A DNA stretch of 12,391 nucleotides, from contig UQXM01000042.1 in NCBI GenBank assembly GCA_900545035.1, positions 1-12,391 on the forward strand, in the 5' to 3' direction. This DNA is from an uncultured Fusobacterium sp. (GTDB lineage: Bacteria > Fusobacteriota > Fusobacteriia > Fusobacteriales > Fusobacteriaceae). Positions 1-7,433 of this stretch are shown in pieces. The notes under the pieces are model-generated. The model searched no databases. It was not told the origin of the DNA and saw nothing but the letters and a program-made list of their open reading frames with translations. Each line of letters starts with the position of its first letter. Position 1 is the stretch's first letter. Position numbers and translations under genes: made by a program.

Positions 1-892
1 ATAACAATTTTCTTCCTCTTAATATATCATTAAGTTCAAACTCTTTTATTTTATCTCCTATTGTAGGTTTATTATACCATGTTCCAAAATATTTTGTCTT
101 TCCCCCAAACTGTACTCCCAATGCTCCCGCAAAGGCAGATTCCCCATGAGCAGAATTTGGACTTGCATGATTATGTCTGTCCCGCAAAAATATTTTTAAA
201 GAATTTTTATAATCGAATCTCATAAAAAAAGAAGCAACAGGCACAAGAAACATTCCTGTTATTCTTGCAGGAATAAAATTTGCAGCATCATCTATTTTTG
301 CTGAAACAGTTCCAAAATTTATATATCTTTCATTTTTGTATCCAAGCATAGAATCCAGTGTATTTATGCTTTTATATCCCATTGCAAAAGGAAGAGCTAG
401 GCTCACTCCTTTTATTTCAAAAAAGCTTCCTGCAAAAGCAAAAAACATAGGAGAAATTATTCCATCCACAGAATTTTCACTGAAAGTTTCCAAAATACTT
501 CTCACAATCTGTGTGCTGTCCATAGTTTCTGTATCACGACTCACAAGATACGAAAGTTTTTTTTGGGCTTCTTCCATATCCCCTGCTTTTAAAATTTTGT
601 ATACTCTTATCCCCTCATCAGCAAGACATTTTCCTGCAAGGGTGGTATACAGAAGAAATATTTCAATATATTGAGAAACTCCTGCCAGAAAATACGAAGC
701 AGTTACAGTTATTCCTATAACAAAAAAAGCTGTAATTCCTCCCCAAAAAGTTTTATTTTTAAAATTATAAAATATTTTTTCACAAAAACTTATAAGTTTT
801 CCTATAAATCTCACAGGGTGCGGAAACCATTCGGGGTCTCCGAAAATTAAATCCATAATATATGCTGTCCAATATTTTGCCAAAAATATCAT
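1..892 (-). CDS. cbiB: Adenosylcobinamide-phosphate synthase CbiB/CobD (3' end outside window)
   Basis: This is an integral membrane enzyme of late cobalamin biosynthesis. It attaches aminopropanol (phosphate) to adenosylcobyric acid to give (adenosyl)cobinamide phosphate. Reading the minus strand from the ATG at 892 gives 297 codons with no stop before the window edge. The usual family length is about 310-320 residues, so only the last few residues are missing. Family signatures are visible: an N-terminal LIFGDPEWFPHPVRFIG stretch (about residues 15-31), SRDT near residue 120, ENSVDGIISPMFF soon after, and RDRHNHASPNSAHGESAFAGALG near the C-terminus. Several hydrophobic segments fit a membrane protein. 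The start lies 18 bases after the cobQ stop, with only a weak GGGA-type ribosome binding site, so translation probably follows cobQ in one transcript. Its substrate is the product of CobQ, so the gene order follows the pathway. Identity is firm from motifs; the exact C-terminus cannot be seen. Confidence 0.93.
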   Translation of the reverse strand, partial: MIFLAKYWTAYIMDLIFGDPEWFPHPVRFIGKLISFCEKIFYNFKNKTFWGGITAFFVIGITVTASYFLAGVSQYIEIFLLYTTLAGKCLADEGIRVYKILKAGDMEEAQKKLSYLVSRDTETMDSTQIVRSILETFSENSVDGIISPMFFAFAGSFFEIKGVSLALPFAMGYKSINTLDSMLGYKNERYINFGTVSAKIDDAANFIPARITGMFLVPVASFFMRFDYKNSLKIFLRDRHNHASPNSAHGESAFAGALGVQFGGKTKYFGTWYNKPTIGDKIKEFELNDILRGRKLL

Positions 893-910
893 CTGTATCA
901 CTTTCCCTGT

Positions 911-2392
911 TTAAAATTTTTCCATAATCTCATAAATTTTCTCTATATTAAGATTTTCTCTCAAAAGTTTTTCAAGCTTATCAAACTCTTTTTCTCTGTA
1001 TTCTTCAAAAGTTTCTTTAATCTTTTGTTCTGAAATACCTTTTTTCTCTCTCACGGTATTTAAAATTCTCTCTGTTATTCTATTGTTTTCAAATATTCCA
1101 TGAATATATGTTCCCAAAACATTTTCTTTTACTGCTGCTTTTATAAAAGTGTCATCTGTAAGCCCTGTTTCTGTTTTGGTAAAACTTGCACCATGATGAA
1201 TTTCAAATCCCTCAATTTTTTCTCCGTCAAGTCCTGCCAAAATTCCGCTGGTATTTTTCAGTTTTCCTTTATATTGTGTCGTCATTTTTCCGTCCAAAAA
1301 CACTGTATCAATATCCAAAATACCAAGTCCTTCTGATATTTTAATATCTCCCTCTATTCCCTGCATATCTTTAAGAGTTTTTCCCAAAATTTGAAAACCG
1401 GCACAAATTCCGATTATAATTTTTCCCTTTTGATGAAGCTCTTTCACCTTTATGTCCATTCCTTTTTCTCTCATCATCTGCATATCATGGATGGTATTTT
1501 TTGAACCGGGAATAATTATTATATCAGCTTCGTCAAGTTCATATGGCTCATCAACATAATTTATATTCACATCTTTTATTCTTTTCAATGGATCCATATC
1601 TGTAAAATTTGAAAGATGATTAAGGTTTATAACCGCAATATTTATTATTCCCCCTGTTATTTTTCTGAGTTTATCTGTTACTCTGTCTTCATCTTCTATA
1701 TCTATATCAGAATATGGAACAATTCCCAAAACAGGAACTCCTGTAAGCTCTTCTAATTTTTTTATTCCTGAATCAAAACTTTCTTTTTTTCCTCTGAATT
1801 TATTTATAATTATTCCTTTCACTCTTTTTTTTTCGTGAGGCTCAAAAAGCACCATTGTCCCCACAACAGAAGCAAATACTCCTCCTCTGTCGATATCGGC
1901 TGTCAAAATTACGGGAGCATCAGCCATTTCTGCCATTCCCATATTAACCAAATCATTTTCTTTTATATTTATCTCAACAGGACTTCCTGCTCCTTCCAAA
2001 ACACAGATATCAAATTTTTCTGTATTTTGATAAGCTTTAAAAATATCCTCTCTGAATTTTGGCTTCTCTTTAAAAAATTCATATCCGCTCATATTCCCTA
2101 CAGGTTTTCCATTTAAAATAACCTGTATTGTATTATTTCCGCAAGGCTTTAAAAGAAGAGGATTCATATATCCCTCTGCCTGAATTTTACATGCTGCTGC
2201 CTGAACTCCCTGAGAACGCCCTATTTCCAGTCCATCTTTTGTTACAAAAGAATTAAGAGCCATATTTTGTGCTTTAAAAGGAACAACACTGTATCCATCT
2301 TTATAAAATATTCTGCACAGCCCTGCTGTTATTATACTTTTTCCTGCTCCTGATGCTGTTCCCAGTATCATCAGATTTTTATTTTTTTTCAT
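911..2392 (-). CDS. cobQ: Cobyric acid synthase CobQ/CbiP
   Basis: This is a glutamine-dependent amidotransferase that amidates four side-chain carboxylates of adenosylcobyrinic acid a,c-diamide to form cobyric acid, using ATP and glutamine in the cytoplasm. The N-terminal half is a dethiobiotin-synthetase-like P-loop domain: GTASGAGKS near residues 11-19, QNMALNS shortly after, and DRGGVFAS near 170. The C-terminal half is a class I (triad) glutaminase with IIGICAGFQILG (nucleophile Cys near 330) and GTYIHGIFEN (catalytic His near 430). Its 493 residues match the family's usual size. A TTG two codons further upstream (2398) is possible, but the GGGG ribosome-binding stretch lies 7 bases before the ATG at 2392 and only about one base before the TTG, so the ATG is preferred. 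It is the first gene of a minus-strand operon with cbiB, behind a promoter at 2442-2471. No cobalamin riboswitch is seen in the short leader. Confidence 0.96.
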   Translation of the reverse strand: MKKNKNLMILGTASGAGKSIITAGLCRIFYKDGYSVVPFKAQNMALNSFVTKDGLEIGRSQGVQAAACKIQAEGYMNPLLLKPCGNNTIQVILNGKPVGNMSGYEFFKEKPKFREDIFKAYQNTEKFDICVLEGAGSPVEINIKENDLVNMGMAEMADAPVILTADIDRGGVFASVVGTMVLFEPHEKKRVKGIIINKFRGKKESFDSGIKKLEELTGVPVLGIVPYSDIDIEDEDRVTDKLRKITGGIINIAVINLNHLSNFTDMDPLKRIKDVNINYVDEPYELDEADIIIIPGSKNTIHDMQMMREKGMDIKVKELHQKGKIIIGICAGFQILGKTLKDMQGIEGDIKISEGLGILDIDTVFLDGKMTTQYKGKLKNTSGILAGLDGEKIEGFEIHHGASFTKTETGLTDDTFIKAAVKENVLGTYIHGIFENNRITERILNTVREKKGISEQKIKETFEEYREKEFDKLEKLLRENLNIEKIYEIMEKF

Positions 2393-2441
2393 ACGCAATC
2401 CCCAACCTATATATAAATCTCGTGAATTAATCTCTCATTTC

Positions 2442-2471
2442 AGTATACATAAACTTTTGCTTTTTAGTCAA
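2442..2471 (-). promoter_or_regulatory. Sigma-70-type promoter of cobQ-cbiB
   Basis: On the minus strand TTGACT (2466-2471) and TATACT (2442-2447) are separated by 18 bases, each one mismatch from consensus. Transcription would start near 2435, leaving a leader of about 45 nt before the cobQ ATG. That is too short for a cobalamin riboswitch, so vitamin B12 feedback, if any, would need another element. Confidence 0.65.
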
Positions 2472-2600
2472 ATTATATTTTTTTATTTTCTTATCAAATT
2501 TTTTTATTCTGACATCTCTGTGCCACAATTATATAGTATCATTATAACAAAAGAAGCAAAATTAAAAAAATAAAACAGCCCATAAAATACCCCCCAAAAG

Positions 2601-2637
2601 AAAAGCTGGCAGATTAAGTTAAAAAATGTCAGCTTTT
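2601..2637 (+). other. Hairpin with T-run in the cobQ / response-regulator intergenic region
   Basis: AAAAGCTGGCA (2601-2611) pairs with TGTCAGCTTTT (2627-2637), 11 bp with one G-T wobble and a 15-nt A-rich loop. The plus strand continues into T residues to 2639, giving the look of an intrinsic terminator. It lies between divergent genes, so no coding transcript should need termination here. It may block antisense read-through, or be a binding site for the neighbouring regulator. The -35 region of the two-component operon falls in its loop. Confidence 0.45.
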
Positions 2638-2647
2638 TTGATATAAT
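2619..2647 (+). promoter_or_regulatory. Candidate promoter of the two-component operon
   Basis: A perfect TATAAT (2642-2647) lies 17 bases after TTAAAA (2619-2624), which matches TTGACA at four of six positions. The predicted start near 2653 gives a leader of about 33 nt with a GAGGAG ribosome binding site before the ATG at 2686. The -10 is convincing; the -35 is weak, which would fit a promoter assisted by its own phosphorylated regulator. Confidence 0.45.
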
Positions 2648-2685
2648 TAATTTGTACAGCAGCAAAATTTTCTGAGGAGAAACAA

Positions 2686-3345
2686 ATGAATAAAAGAATT
2701 TTAATTGTTGAAGATGAATGGAAACTGAGAAGAATTGCTTCGGACTTTTTAAGAAAAGAGGGATTTATTGTTATTGAGGCTGAAGACGGAGAACAAGCTT
2801 TGGATTATATTGTAAGTCAAAATTTTGATCTTATCATACTTGACCTTATGCTGCCGAAAATAAACGGCTGGGATTTATTGAAAGAAATAAGAATAAAAGA
2901 TTCTGCTCTTCCTGTTATTATGCTTACAGCGAGAGGAAGTGAGGAAGATATTCTGAAAGGATATGAAATGAAAGCAGATGAATATATTGTAAAACCTGTA
3001 AGTATGAAAGTGCTTGTTGCAAAAGTAAAAGCATTTTTAAGAATACACAGTCTTGCTGACATAATCACTTTCGGAGAGCTGGAAATAAATTCCACAAACA
3101 GAGAGGCAAAACTGACAGGAAATTCTCTTGACCTTTCACAAAAAGAATTTGAACTTCTGCTTTTCTTTATAAAAAATAAAGGACAGGTATTGTCAAGAGA
3201 GCGGATTATTACATCTTTGTGGGGATATGATTACGACGGAGATATAAGAGCCGTAGATTCCCAAATAAAAAGAATAAGAAAAAAACTTGAAGGAAAATAT
3301 ATAAAAACAATAAGAGGTGCCGGTTATAAAATAGAGGAGGAATAA
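2686..3345 (+). CDS. OmpR/PhoB-family response regulator
   Basis: This is a cytoplasmic transcription factor of a two-component system. The N-terminal receiver domain (about residues 3-115) has the acidic pair E9/D10, phospho-acceptor D53 in LDLMLP, T81 in LTAR, and Y100 and K103 in YIVKP. The C-terminal winged-helix DNA-binding domain (about 125-217) has the usual features: LDLSQKEFELL, the GQVLSRERI helix, RAVDSQIKRIRKKL as recognition helix, and IRGAGYKI in the wing. Its 219 residues are normal for the family. The GAGGAG site 6-7 bases upstream supports the start. Its stop codon overlaps the ATG of the histidine kinase by one base, so the two are translationally coupled and surely partners. 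Targets cannot be read from the sequence; the downstream secreted helical protein suggests envelope stress. Family assignment is firm; no specific gene name is justified. Confidence 0.95.
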   Translation: MNKRILIVEDEWKLRRIASDFLRKEGFIVIEAEDGEQALDYIVSQNFDLIILDLMLPKINGWDLLKEIRIKDSALPVIMLTARGSEEDILKGYEMKADEYIVKPVSMKVLVAKVKAFLRIHSLADIITFGELEINSTNREAKLTGNSLDLSQKEFELLLFFIKNKGQVLSRERIITSLWGYDYDGDIRAVDSQIKRIRKKLEGKYIKTIRGAGYKIEEE

Positions 3346-4688
3346 TGAGTATTCGTAATAAACTTTTCTTCCTGATTGCATCTGTTATCACCATGATTAT
3401 GTTTTTTATGGTAGCTTTCAATGAAGTCTATTTTGAAAAATATTTTCTGAAAATAAAAAAGAACCAAATTTTTGCTCTTTCAAATGAGATAAAAGACCCT
3501 CGTTCTGTTATTGATTTCAGTTCTATTGAAGAAAAGAACAATGTAAAAATATATATTATAAACGAAAGATACCTGCATGATGTGGATATTTCACTTTCAC
3601 GGGAAGATATAAATGAACTTTTTGCCAATCCGAAAAAATTTGTTTTCAGGCTTACTGATACATCTTTTTCTCTTGACAAAGAACTGACAATTATCACATC
3701 ATACAGTAAAAATCAGCTGCTTGTTATAAGTACACCTTTCAGTTCTGTGAAAGAGCCTGTGAATATTATTACATCTTTCCACCTGAAAATAGTTATTACA
3801 GCACTGTTTCTTGGATATATTCTTTCAATAATTCTTTCAAGAGTAATCACAACTTCCATTATCACAATGGGAGAAACTGCAAAGCGTGTGGCAAAACTGG
3901 ATTTTTCACAGGAATTTAAATCTTACTCAAATGATGAAATCGGTGTTTTGGGGGAAAATCTGAATATTATGTCCCGCCAGCTGAAATACAGTATTGACCA
4001 GCTTCATGAAGATATTGAAAAAGAAAGAAAAATAGACAAACTGAGAAAAGAATTTATTTCAAATGTCAGCCATGAACTGAAAACTCCCATTGCTATAATA
4101 AATAATTACTGTGAAGGTCTTAAAGAGGGAATAGCTGATGATAAAGAAACTTCGGATTTTTATCTTGATATTATAATGGAAGAAACTGAAAATATGAATA
4201 AACTTGTTCAGTCTCTGCTGTTTCTTTCGAGAGCAGAAAGAGGGTACCTTTCTTTTACTTCTGAGCCTTTTAATATTCAAGAAATTATTGAAAATGAAGT
4301 AAAAAGAGCTGAAAACAGTTCAGGAGGAAAATATAAAATAAACATCTGTATAGGAAATCCTATTTTCTGCGGAGACAAGGAACAGCTCAGCACTGTTATT
4401 AAAAATCTTGTGGAAAACAGTTTTAAATATACAGAGCCTGAAGGAACTATCTCTATAACGGTTGAAAATAATAAATTTTCAATTACAAACACATCAAATA
4501 TTACCGAAAAGGAGATAGAAAGTATATGGCAGCCATTTTACAGAGCTGACAAAGCAAGAGACAGGAAACTCGGAACAGGTCTGGGGCTTTCTATTGTAAA
4601 AGAAATTCTCGAAAACCACAATCTTAATTTCGGCGTTTATAAATCTGAAAACAATATCACTTTTTGGTTTGAAGGAGGCAGAGAATGA
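3345..4688 (+). CDS. Membrane sensor histidine kinase (HAMP, HisKA, HATPase_c)
   Basis: This is an inner-membrane sensor kinase paired with the preceding regulator. A first transmembrane segment (about residues 7-26) is followed by an extracytoplasmic sensor domain of about 115 residues (30-145) and a second transmembrane segment (about 149-167). A HAMP linker (about 166-220, with NDEIGVLGENLNIM) comes next. The dimerisation/phospho-acceptor helix FISNVSHELKTP carries the autophosphorylated His243. The ATPase domain has N354 and N358 in the N box (VIKNLVENS), WQPFYRADK as F box, and GTGLGLSIV as G2 box (410-417). The usual DxGxG G1 box is replaced by a degenerate TNTSN stretch near 381-385, so nucleotide binding may be atypical. 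Start: ATG overlapping the regulator stop, behind GAGGAGG. Its TGA overlaps the ATG of the next gene by four bases. The sensor domain is not recognised, so the signal is unknown. Confidence 0.93.
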   Translation: MSIRNKLFFLIASVITMIMFFMVAFNEVYFEKYFLKIKKNQIFALSNEIKDPRSVIDFSSIEEKNNVKIYIINERYLHDVDISLSREDINELFANPKKFVFRLTDTSFSLDKELTIITSYSKNQLLVISTPFSSVKEPVNIITSFHLKIVITALFLGYILSIILSRVITTSIITMGETAKRVAKLDFSQEFKSYSNDEIGVLGENLNIMSRQLKYSIDQLHEDIEKERKIDKLRKEFISNVSHELKTPIAIINNYCEGLKEGIADDKETSDFYLDIIMEETENMNKLVQSLLFLSRAERGYLSFTSEPFNIQEIIENEVKRAENSSGGKYKINICIGNPIFCGDKEQLSTVIKNLVENSFKYTEPEGTISITVENNKFSITNTSNITEKEIESIWQPFYRADKARDRKLGTGLGLSIVKEILENHNLNFGVYKSENNITFWFEGGRE

Positions 4689-5029
4689 AAAAGATAATAC
4701 TTACTGTTTTTGTTCTGTCAGTATTTACAACTGAAGCAAAATACAGCAAAGAAGATGATCCTTTAAGACATATAAACGAACCACATATAGAATATCTCTC
4801 TGCCGAGCAGAAAGAAAAACTTCTTTCTATAAGAAGAGAATATTTTACCCAGCTGAAAGATGTTCAAATACAATTCAGAGAACTTAGAAAAGAAGCCAAT
4901 CTCTGCATGATGAACAATGATGAAATAAAATATGAAAAAATTCACGACAAAATGAATGAACTTAAACTCCACAGAGAACAAATAAAAGAAAATTACAGAA
5001 GAAAAATTGAAAAAGTTTTGGATGAATAA
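4685..5029 (+). CDS. Small secreted helical protein, Spy/CpxP-like (putative)
   Basis: This 114-residue protein has a signal peptide (MKKIILTVFVLSVFTTEA, cleavage probably after residue 18). The mature part of about 95 residues is nearly all charged alpha-helix. The LSAEQKEKLLSIRREYF segment (about 38-54) resembles the LTxxQ-type repeats of the Spy/CpxP/ZraP family, followed by a hinge (NLCMMNND) and a second long helix ending KIEKVL. That suggests a periplasmic helical hairpin which could act as a chaperone or as a feedback partner of the sensor kinase, as CpxP does for CpxA; this function is inferred. The gene overlaps the kinase stop by four bases (ATGA), so it belongs to the same operon. 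One cysteine (near residue 73) is present. No closer name can be given; an unrelated coiled-coil lipoprotein-like protein is possible, but there is no lipobox. Confidence 0.72.
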   Translation: MKKIILTVFVLSVFTTEAKYSKEDDPLRHINEPHIEYLSAEQKEKLLSIRREYFTQLKDVQIQFRELRKEANLCMMNNDEIKYEKIHDKMNELKLHREQIKENYRRKIEKVLDE

Positions 5030-5054
5030 TTTTATTTTTAGGAGGTACTTAAAT

Positions 5055-6050
5055 ATGAAAATTTTTGATGGACATGCTGATATATGGTGGGATACAACTT
5101 TAAAAAGAAAAAATGGTCTTGAAAATATTATAAAAAATTTTCATGCTGAAAGATTAAAAACAGGAAAAATTTTTGGAGGAATTTTTGCTGCATGGCTTGA
5201 TAATGAAATTCCTGAAAAAGATTGGGAGAAAGAGTTTATTTATATGCTCAATGCTGTTAGTTCTGAGATAAATTCAAATAAAGATATTTTAAATATTATA
5301 AAAAGTAAAGAAGATATCCCAAGTAATATAAGCAATGAAAAATTTTATGTTCTTATGGGAGTAGAGGGATTAAGAGCTATAGATACTAATCTTGATTGGC
5401 TGGATACCCTTTACAACCTTGGATATAGACATGCTTCTCTTACATGGAATGAGGACAATCTTTTAGCTGGAGGAGCTGGGGGAACTAATGAATATGGACT
5501 CACTGAAATTGGAAAAAAAGTTATTGAGAAAATGAATAGACTTGGAATGGTTATAGATGTTTCCCATGCTAACGAAAAAACTTTTTGGGATATAAAAACA
5601 ATCTGTACAAAACCTTTTATCGCTTCACACTCAAATGTAAAATCTCTTTGTGATGTTCCTAGAAATCTTACTGACGAACAGATAAAAGCTATCGCAGAAT
5701 CAAAAGGAGTTATTGGTGTTAATGCATATATAGGGTTTATCAAAAAATCTGATTATTCAAATCCAGTTCCTGTAAAAAATCCCGATAGAACTAATATTCC
5801 AAATATTTCTGATTTAGCAGATCATATTGATTATATTGTTAATCTTGTAGGAGTCGATTATGTAGGATTGGGATTTGATTTTTGTGAATATCTTTCTGAA
5901 GAACTTAAAAATGCTAATCCTTTAAATCTTGAAGATGCTTCAAAATCTCAAAATATGATAGATGAACTTAGAAAAAGAGGATACTCTGAAAAAAATATTG
6001 AAAAAATAGCTTATAAAAATTTTCTTCGTGTAATCTCTGAAGTTTTATAA
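5055..6050 (+). CDS. Membrane dipeptidase-type zinc peptidase (family M19)
   Basis: This is a 331-residue metallopeptidase of the renal dipeptidase / M19 family, expected to cleave dipeptides (including D-amino-acid dipeptides) with a binuclear zinc centre. Visible metal and catalytic motifs are DGHAD near the N-terminus (His7, Asp9), MGVEG with the bridging Glu near 102, DVSHAN with a His near 170, ASHSN with a second His near 193, and GLGFDF with the conserved Asp near 276. The start is chosen at 5055 because a full AGGAGG (5040-5045) lies 9 bases upstream and the protein then begins with the family's MKIFDGHAD. A start at 5007 would overlap the preceding gene and add 16 unrelated residues. 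No signal peptide is seen, so it should be cytoplasmic. It lies 25 bases after the Spy-like gene with no terminator between, and is probably co-transcribed. Leucine codons differ from the kinase: TTA is used several times and CTG about once. Confidence 0.93.
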   Translation: MKIFDGHADIWWDTTLKRKNGLENIIKNFHAERLKTGKIFGGIFAAWLDNEIPEKDWEKEFIYMLNAVSSEINSNKDILNIIKSKEDIPSNISNEKFYVLMGVEGLRAIDTNLDWLDTLYNLGYRHASLTWNEDNLLAGGAGGTNEYGLTEIGKKVIEKMNRLGMVIDVSHANEKTFWDIKTICTKPFIASHSNVKSLCDVPRNLTDEQIKAIAESKGVIGVNAYIGFIKKSDYSNPVPVKNPDRTNIPNISDLADHIDYIVNLVGVDYVGLGFDFCEYLSEELKNANPLNLEDASKSQNMIDELRKRGYSEKNIEKIAYKNFLRVISEVL

Positions 6051-6055
6051 AAAAG

Positions 6056-6102
6056 CTGTTGTATTTATAGAATTGTAAATACAACAGACTTTTTTATTTT
6101 TT
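6056..6102. terminator. Bidirectional intrinsic terminator between convergent operons
   Basis: CTGTTGTATTTA (6056-6067) pairs perfectly with TAAATACAACAG (6076-6087), a 12-bp stem with an 8-nt loop. T-runs follow on the plus strand (6090-6095 and 6097-6102) and A-runs precede it (6049-6054). It can therefore end both the plus-strand dipeptidase transcript and the minus-strand DUF218 transcript, whose stop codon lies at 6101-6103. Confidence 0.9.
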
Positions 6103-6853
6103 AATATCTGATTTTATAATATACAAGTCCTATATATTCCCAAAAAGCCGAATATAAATCTTTCAGAACTTTAAACTGCGGAATATATGCCAAATTATTC
6201 TGTTTCACCTGATGAGCTGTAAAATCACATGGAACAGGATAAAATTCCAAAATTTCATCTTTAAAAACTTCCATGCTTCTTGGCATATGAACAGCTGAAG
6301 TTATAAGAAGAGCGGATTTTATTTTTTCCTCTCTCATTATATTTTTTATCAACACGGCATTTTCTTTTGTATTTCTGCTTCCCTCTTCAATTATAATATC
6401 CTCCTGAGGTATTCCGAGAAATACAAGTTCTCTCTTGTAAACAGAGCTTTCGCTCTCCTTGTTTTGTAAAGGACTTCCTCCGCTTATATAAATCTTTTTC
6501 GGATTTTTGTTATACAGTTGGGCTGTTTTCATAATTCTTCCCACAGCATTTTTCTGCGGTATATTTCCCTCAAGAGTATCTGTAATTATTCCACCGCACA
6601 GAAGCACATAAATTTCTCCCTTGTCTGCCATATCTTCTGAAATAACAGGATATTGTTTTTCAAGTTTTAAAATAATCGGATCTGCAAAAAATTCACACGA
6701 AAAAAGATACAACATTCCGCTTATAATCCATAAAAGAAAACCGCTTCTGAATTTTCTGCTCCACATATTACTTATTCCTATAAGAAAAAAAACTATAATT
6801 ATGGGAAGAGGAGACAATATTCCCATTGATATAAATTTTTGTAATATAAACAT
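6101..6853 (-). CDS. DUF218 membrane protein (ElyC/SanA/YdcF-like)
   Basis: This is a 250-residue envelope protein. Two N-terminal transmembrane segments (about residues 9-28 and 36-55) precede a DUF218 domain (about 80-240). Signatures of that family are a YVLLCGGI strand-loop, IYISGG, EEGSRNTKENAVLI and LLITSAVHMPRSMEVF. Family members such as E. coli ElyC and SanA affect peptidoglycan and envelope integrity; their biochemical activity is unsettled, so no reaction is claimed. The architecture (two membrane helices then DUF218) is closest to ElyC. The ATG at 6853 has an AGGAGC ribosome binding site. It begins 13 bases after the kdsC stop, so the two are an operon, which fits an envelope role beside LPS synthesis. 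It ends at the shared terminator at 6056-6102. Confidence 0.85.
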   Translation of the reverse strand: MFILQKFISMGILSPLPIIIVFFLIGISNMWSRKFRSGFLLWIISGMLYLFSCEFFADPIILKLEKQYPVISEDMADKGEIYVLLCGGIITDTLEGNIPQKNAVGRIMKTAQLYNKNPKKIYISGGSPLQNKESESSVYKRELVFLGIPQEDIIIEEGSRNTKENAVLIKNIMREEKIKSALLITSAVHMPRSMEVFKDEILEFYPVPCDFTAHQVKQNNLAYIPQFKVLKDLYSAFWEYIGLVYYKIRY

Positions 6854-6866
6854 CTCTGCTCCTTTT

Positions 6867-7373
6867 TTACTGTTCTGTTGCTGTAAAATTATCTATAATA
6901 TTCTGCCATAAATTTTGTTCTTTCAAAATCAGTTCAATAATCTCTCTCACAGCTCCGTATCCGCCGTTTTTTGAAGCTGTATAATCAGCAATTTCCTGTA
7001 TCTCTTTCACAGCATCATTGGGACAAGCGGAAAATCCACATAGTTTCATCGGTTTCAAATCTATTAAATCATCTCCCACATATGCTGTTTCTTCCAAAGT
7101 AAAATTATATTTTTTAAGAATTGTTTCAAGATCTTTGACTTTATCTCTACTTCCCTGAAAAATTTCCTGTATCCCCAGTTCTTTTCCTCTTCTCTCCACA
7201 ATTTTGGAAGTTTTTCCTGTAATAATCGCAAATATTATTCCCTGCTTTACAGCCTGACTTATTGCCAGTCCGTCTTTTACATCAAAAGCTTTCATTTCAT
7301 TTCCCATATTATCTATATATAATTTTCCGTCTGTCATAGTTCCGTCAACATCAAGAACAATCAGTTTTATCAT
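6867..7373 (-). CDS. kdsC: 3-deoxy-D-manno-octulosonate-8-phosphate phosphatase KdsC
   Basis: This cytoplasmic HAD-superfamily (subclass without cap) phosphatase converts Kdo-8-phosphate to Kdo, the inner-core sugar of LPS. Motif I is LDVDGTMTDG with nucleophile Asp8 and acid/base Asp10. Motif II is IITGKTS, and motif III YVGDDLIDLKPM carries metal-binding aspartates. The C-terminal SKNGGYGAVREIIELIL is typical of KdsC. The resulting 168 residues are normal for the family. An ATG two codons upstream (7379) exists, but GGAGG (7381-7385) is only one base away from it and seven bases from the ATG at 7373, so 7373 is preferred. The DUF218 gene follows after 13 bases. Presence of Kdo metabolism argues for a Gram-negative, LPS-bearing cell despite the AT-rich genome. 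Related cytidylyl-associated or generic HAD phosphatases are less likely given the full KdsC pattern. Confidence 0.92.
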   Translation of the reverse strand: MIKLIVLDVDGTMTDGKLYIDNMGNEMKAFDVKDGLAISQAVKQGIIFAIITGKTSKIVERRGKELGIQEIFQGSRDKVKDLETILKKYNFTLEETAYVGDDLIDLKPMKLCGFSACPNDAVKEIQEIADYTASKNGGYGAVREIIELILKEQNLWQNIIDNFTATEQ

Positions 7374-7403
7374 ATCCATACCTCCGATTTTTTATCTCTG
7401 TAA

Positions 7404-7432
7404 ATCATACCATAATTTTAAAATTTATGAAA
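7404..7432 (-). promoter_or_regulatory. Possible promoter of kdsC-DUF218
   Basis: On the minus strand TATGAT (7404-7409) is preceded by TTTCAT (7427-7432) with a 17-base spacer. The -10 is good, the -35 poor. It lies just downstream of the terminator of the fusion gene, where a new promoter would be expected. Confidence 0.35.
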
Positions 7433-7433
7433 T

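Noticed and set aside
336..674. Plus-strand ORF of 112 codons
   Set aside because: It lies antisense inside cbiB, has no ribosome binding site and no family resemblance; cbiB motifs run through the region on the minus strand.
1100..2116. Two plus-strand ORFs opposite cobQ
   Set aside because: They are Cys/Phe/Ser-rich antisense shadows of a clearly conserved gene.
2399..2685. Cobalamin riboswitch upstream of cobQ
   Set aside because: No GCCACTG-type B12-box is present on the minus strand, and the best promoter leaves a leader of only about 45 nt.
5007..5054. Longer start for the dipeptidase
   Set aside because: The 16 extra residues overlap the upstream gene and lie before a full AGGAGG site that places the start at 5055.
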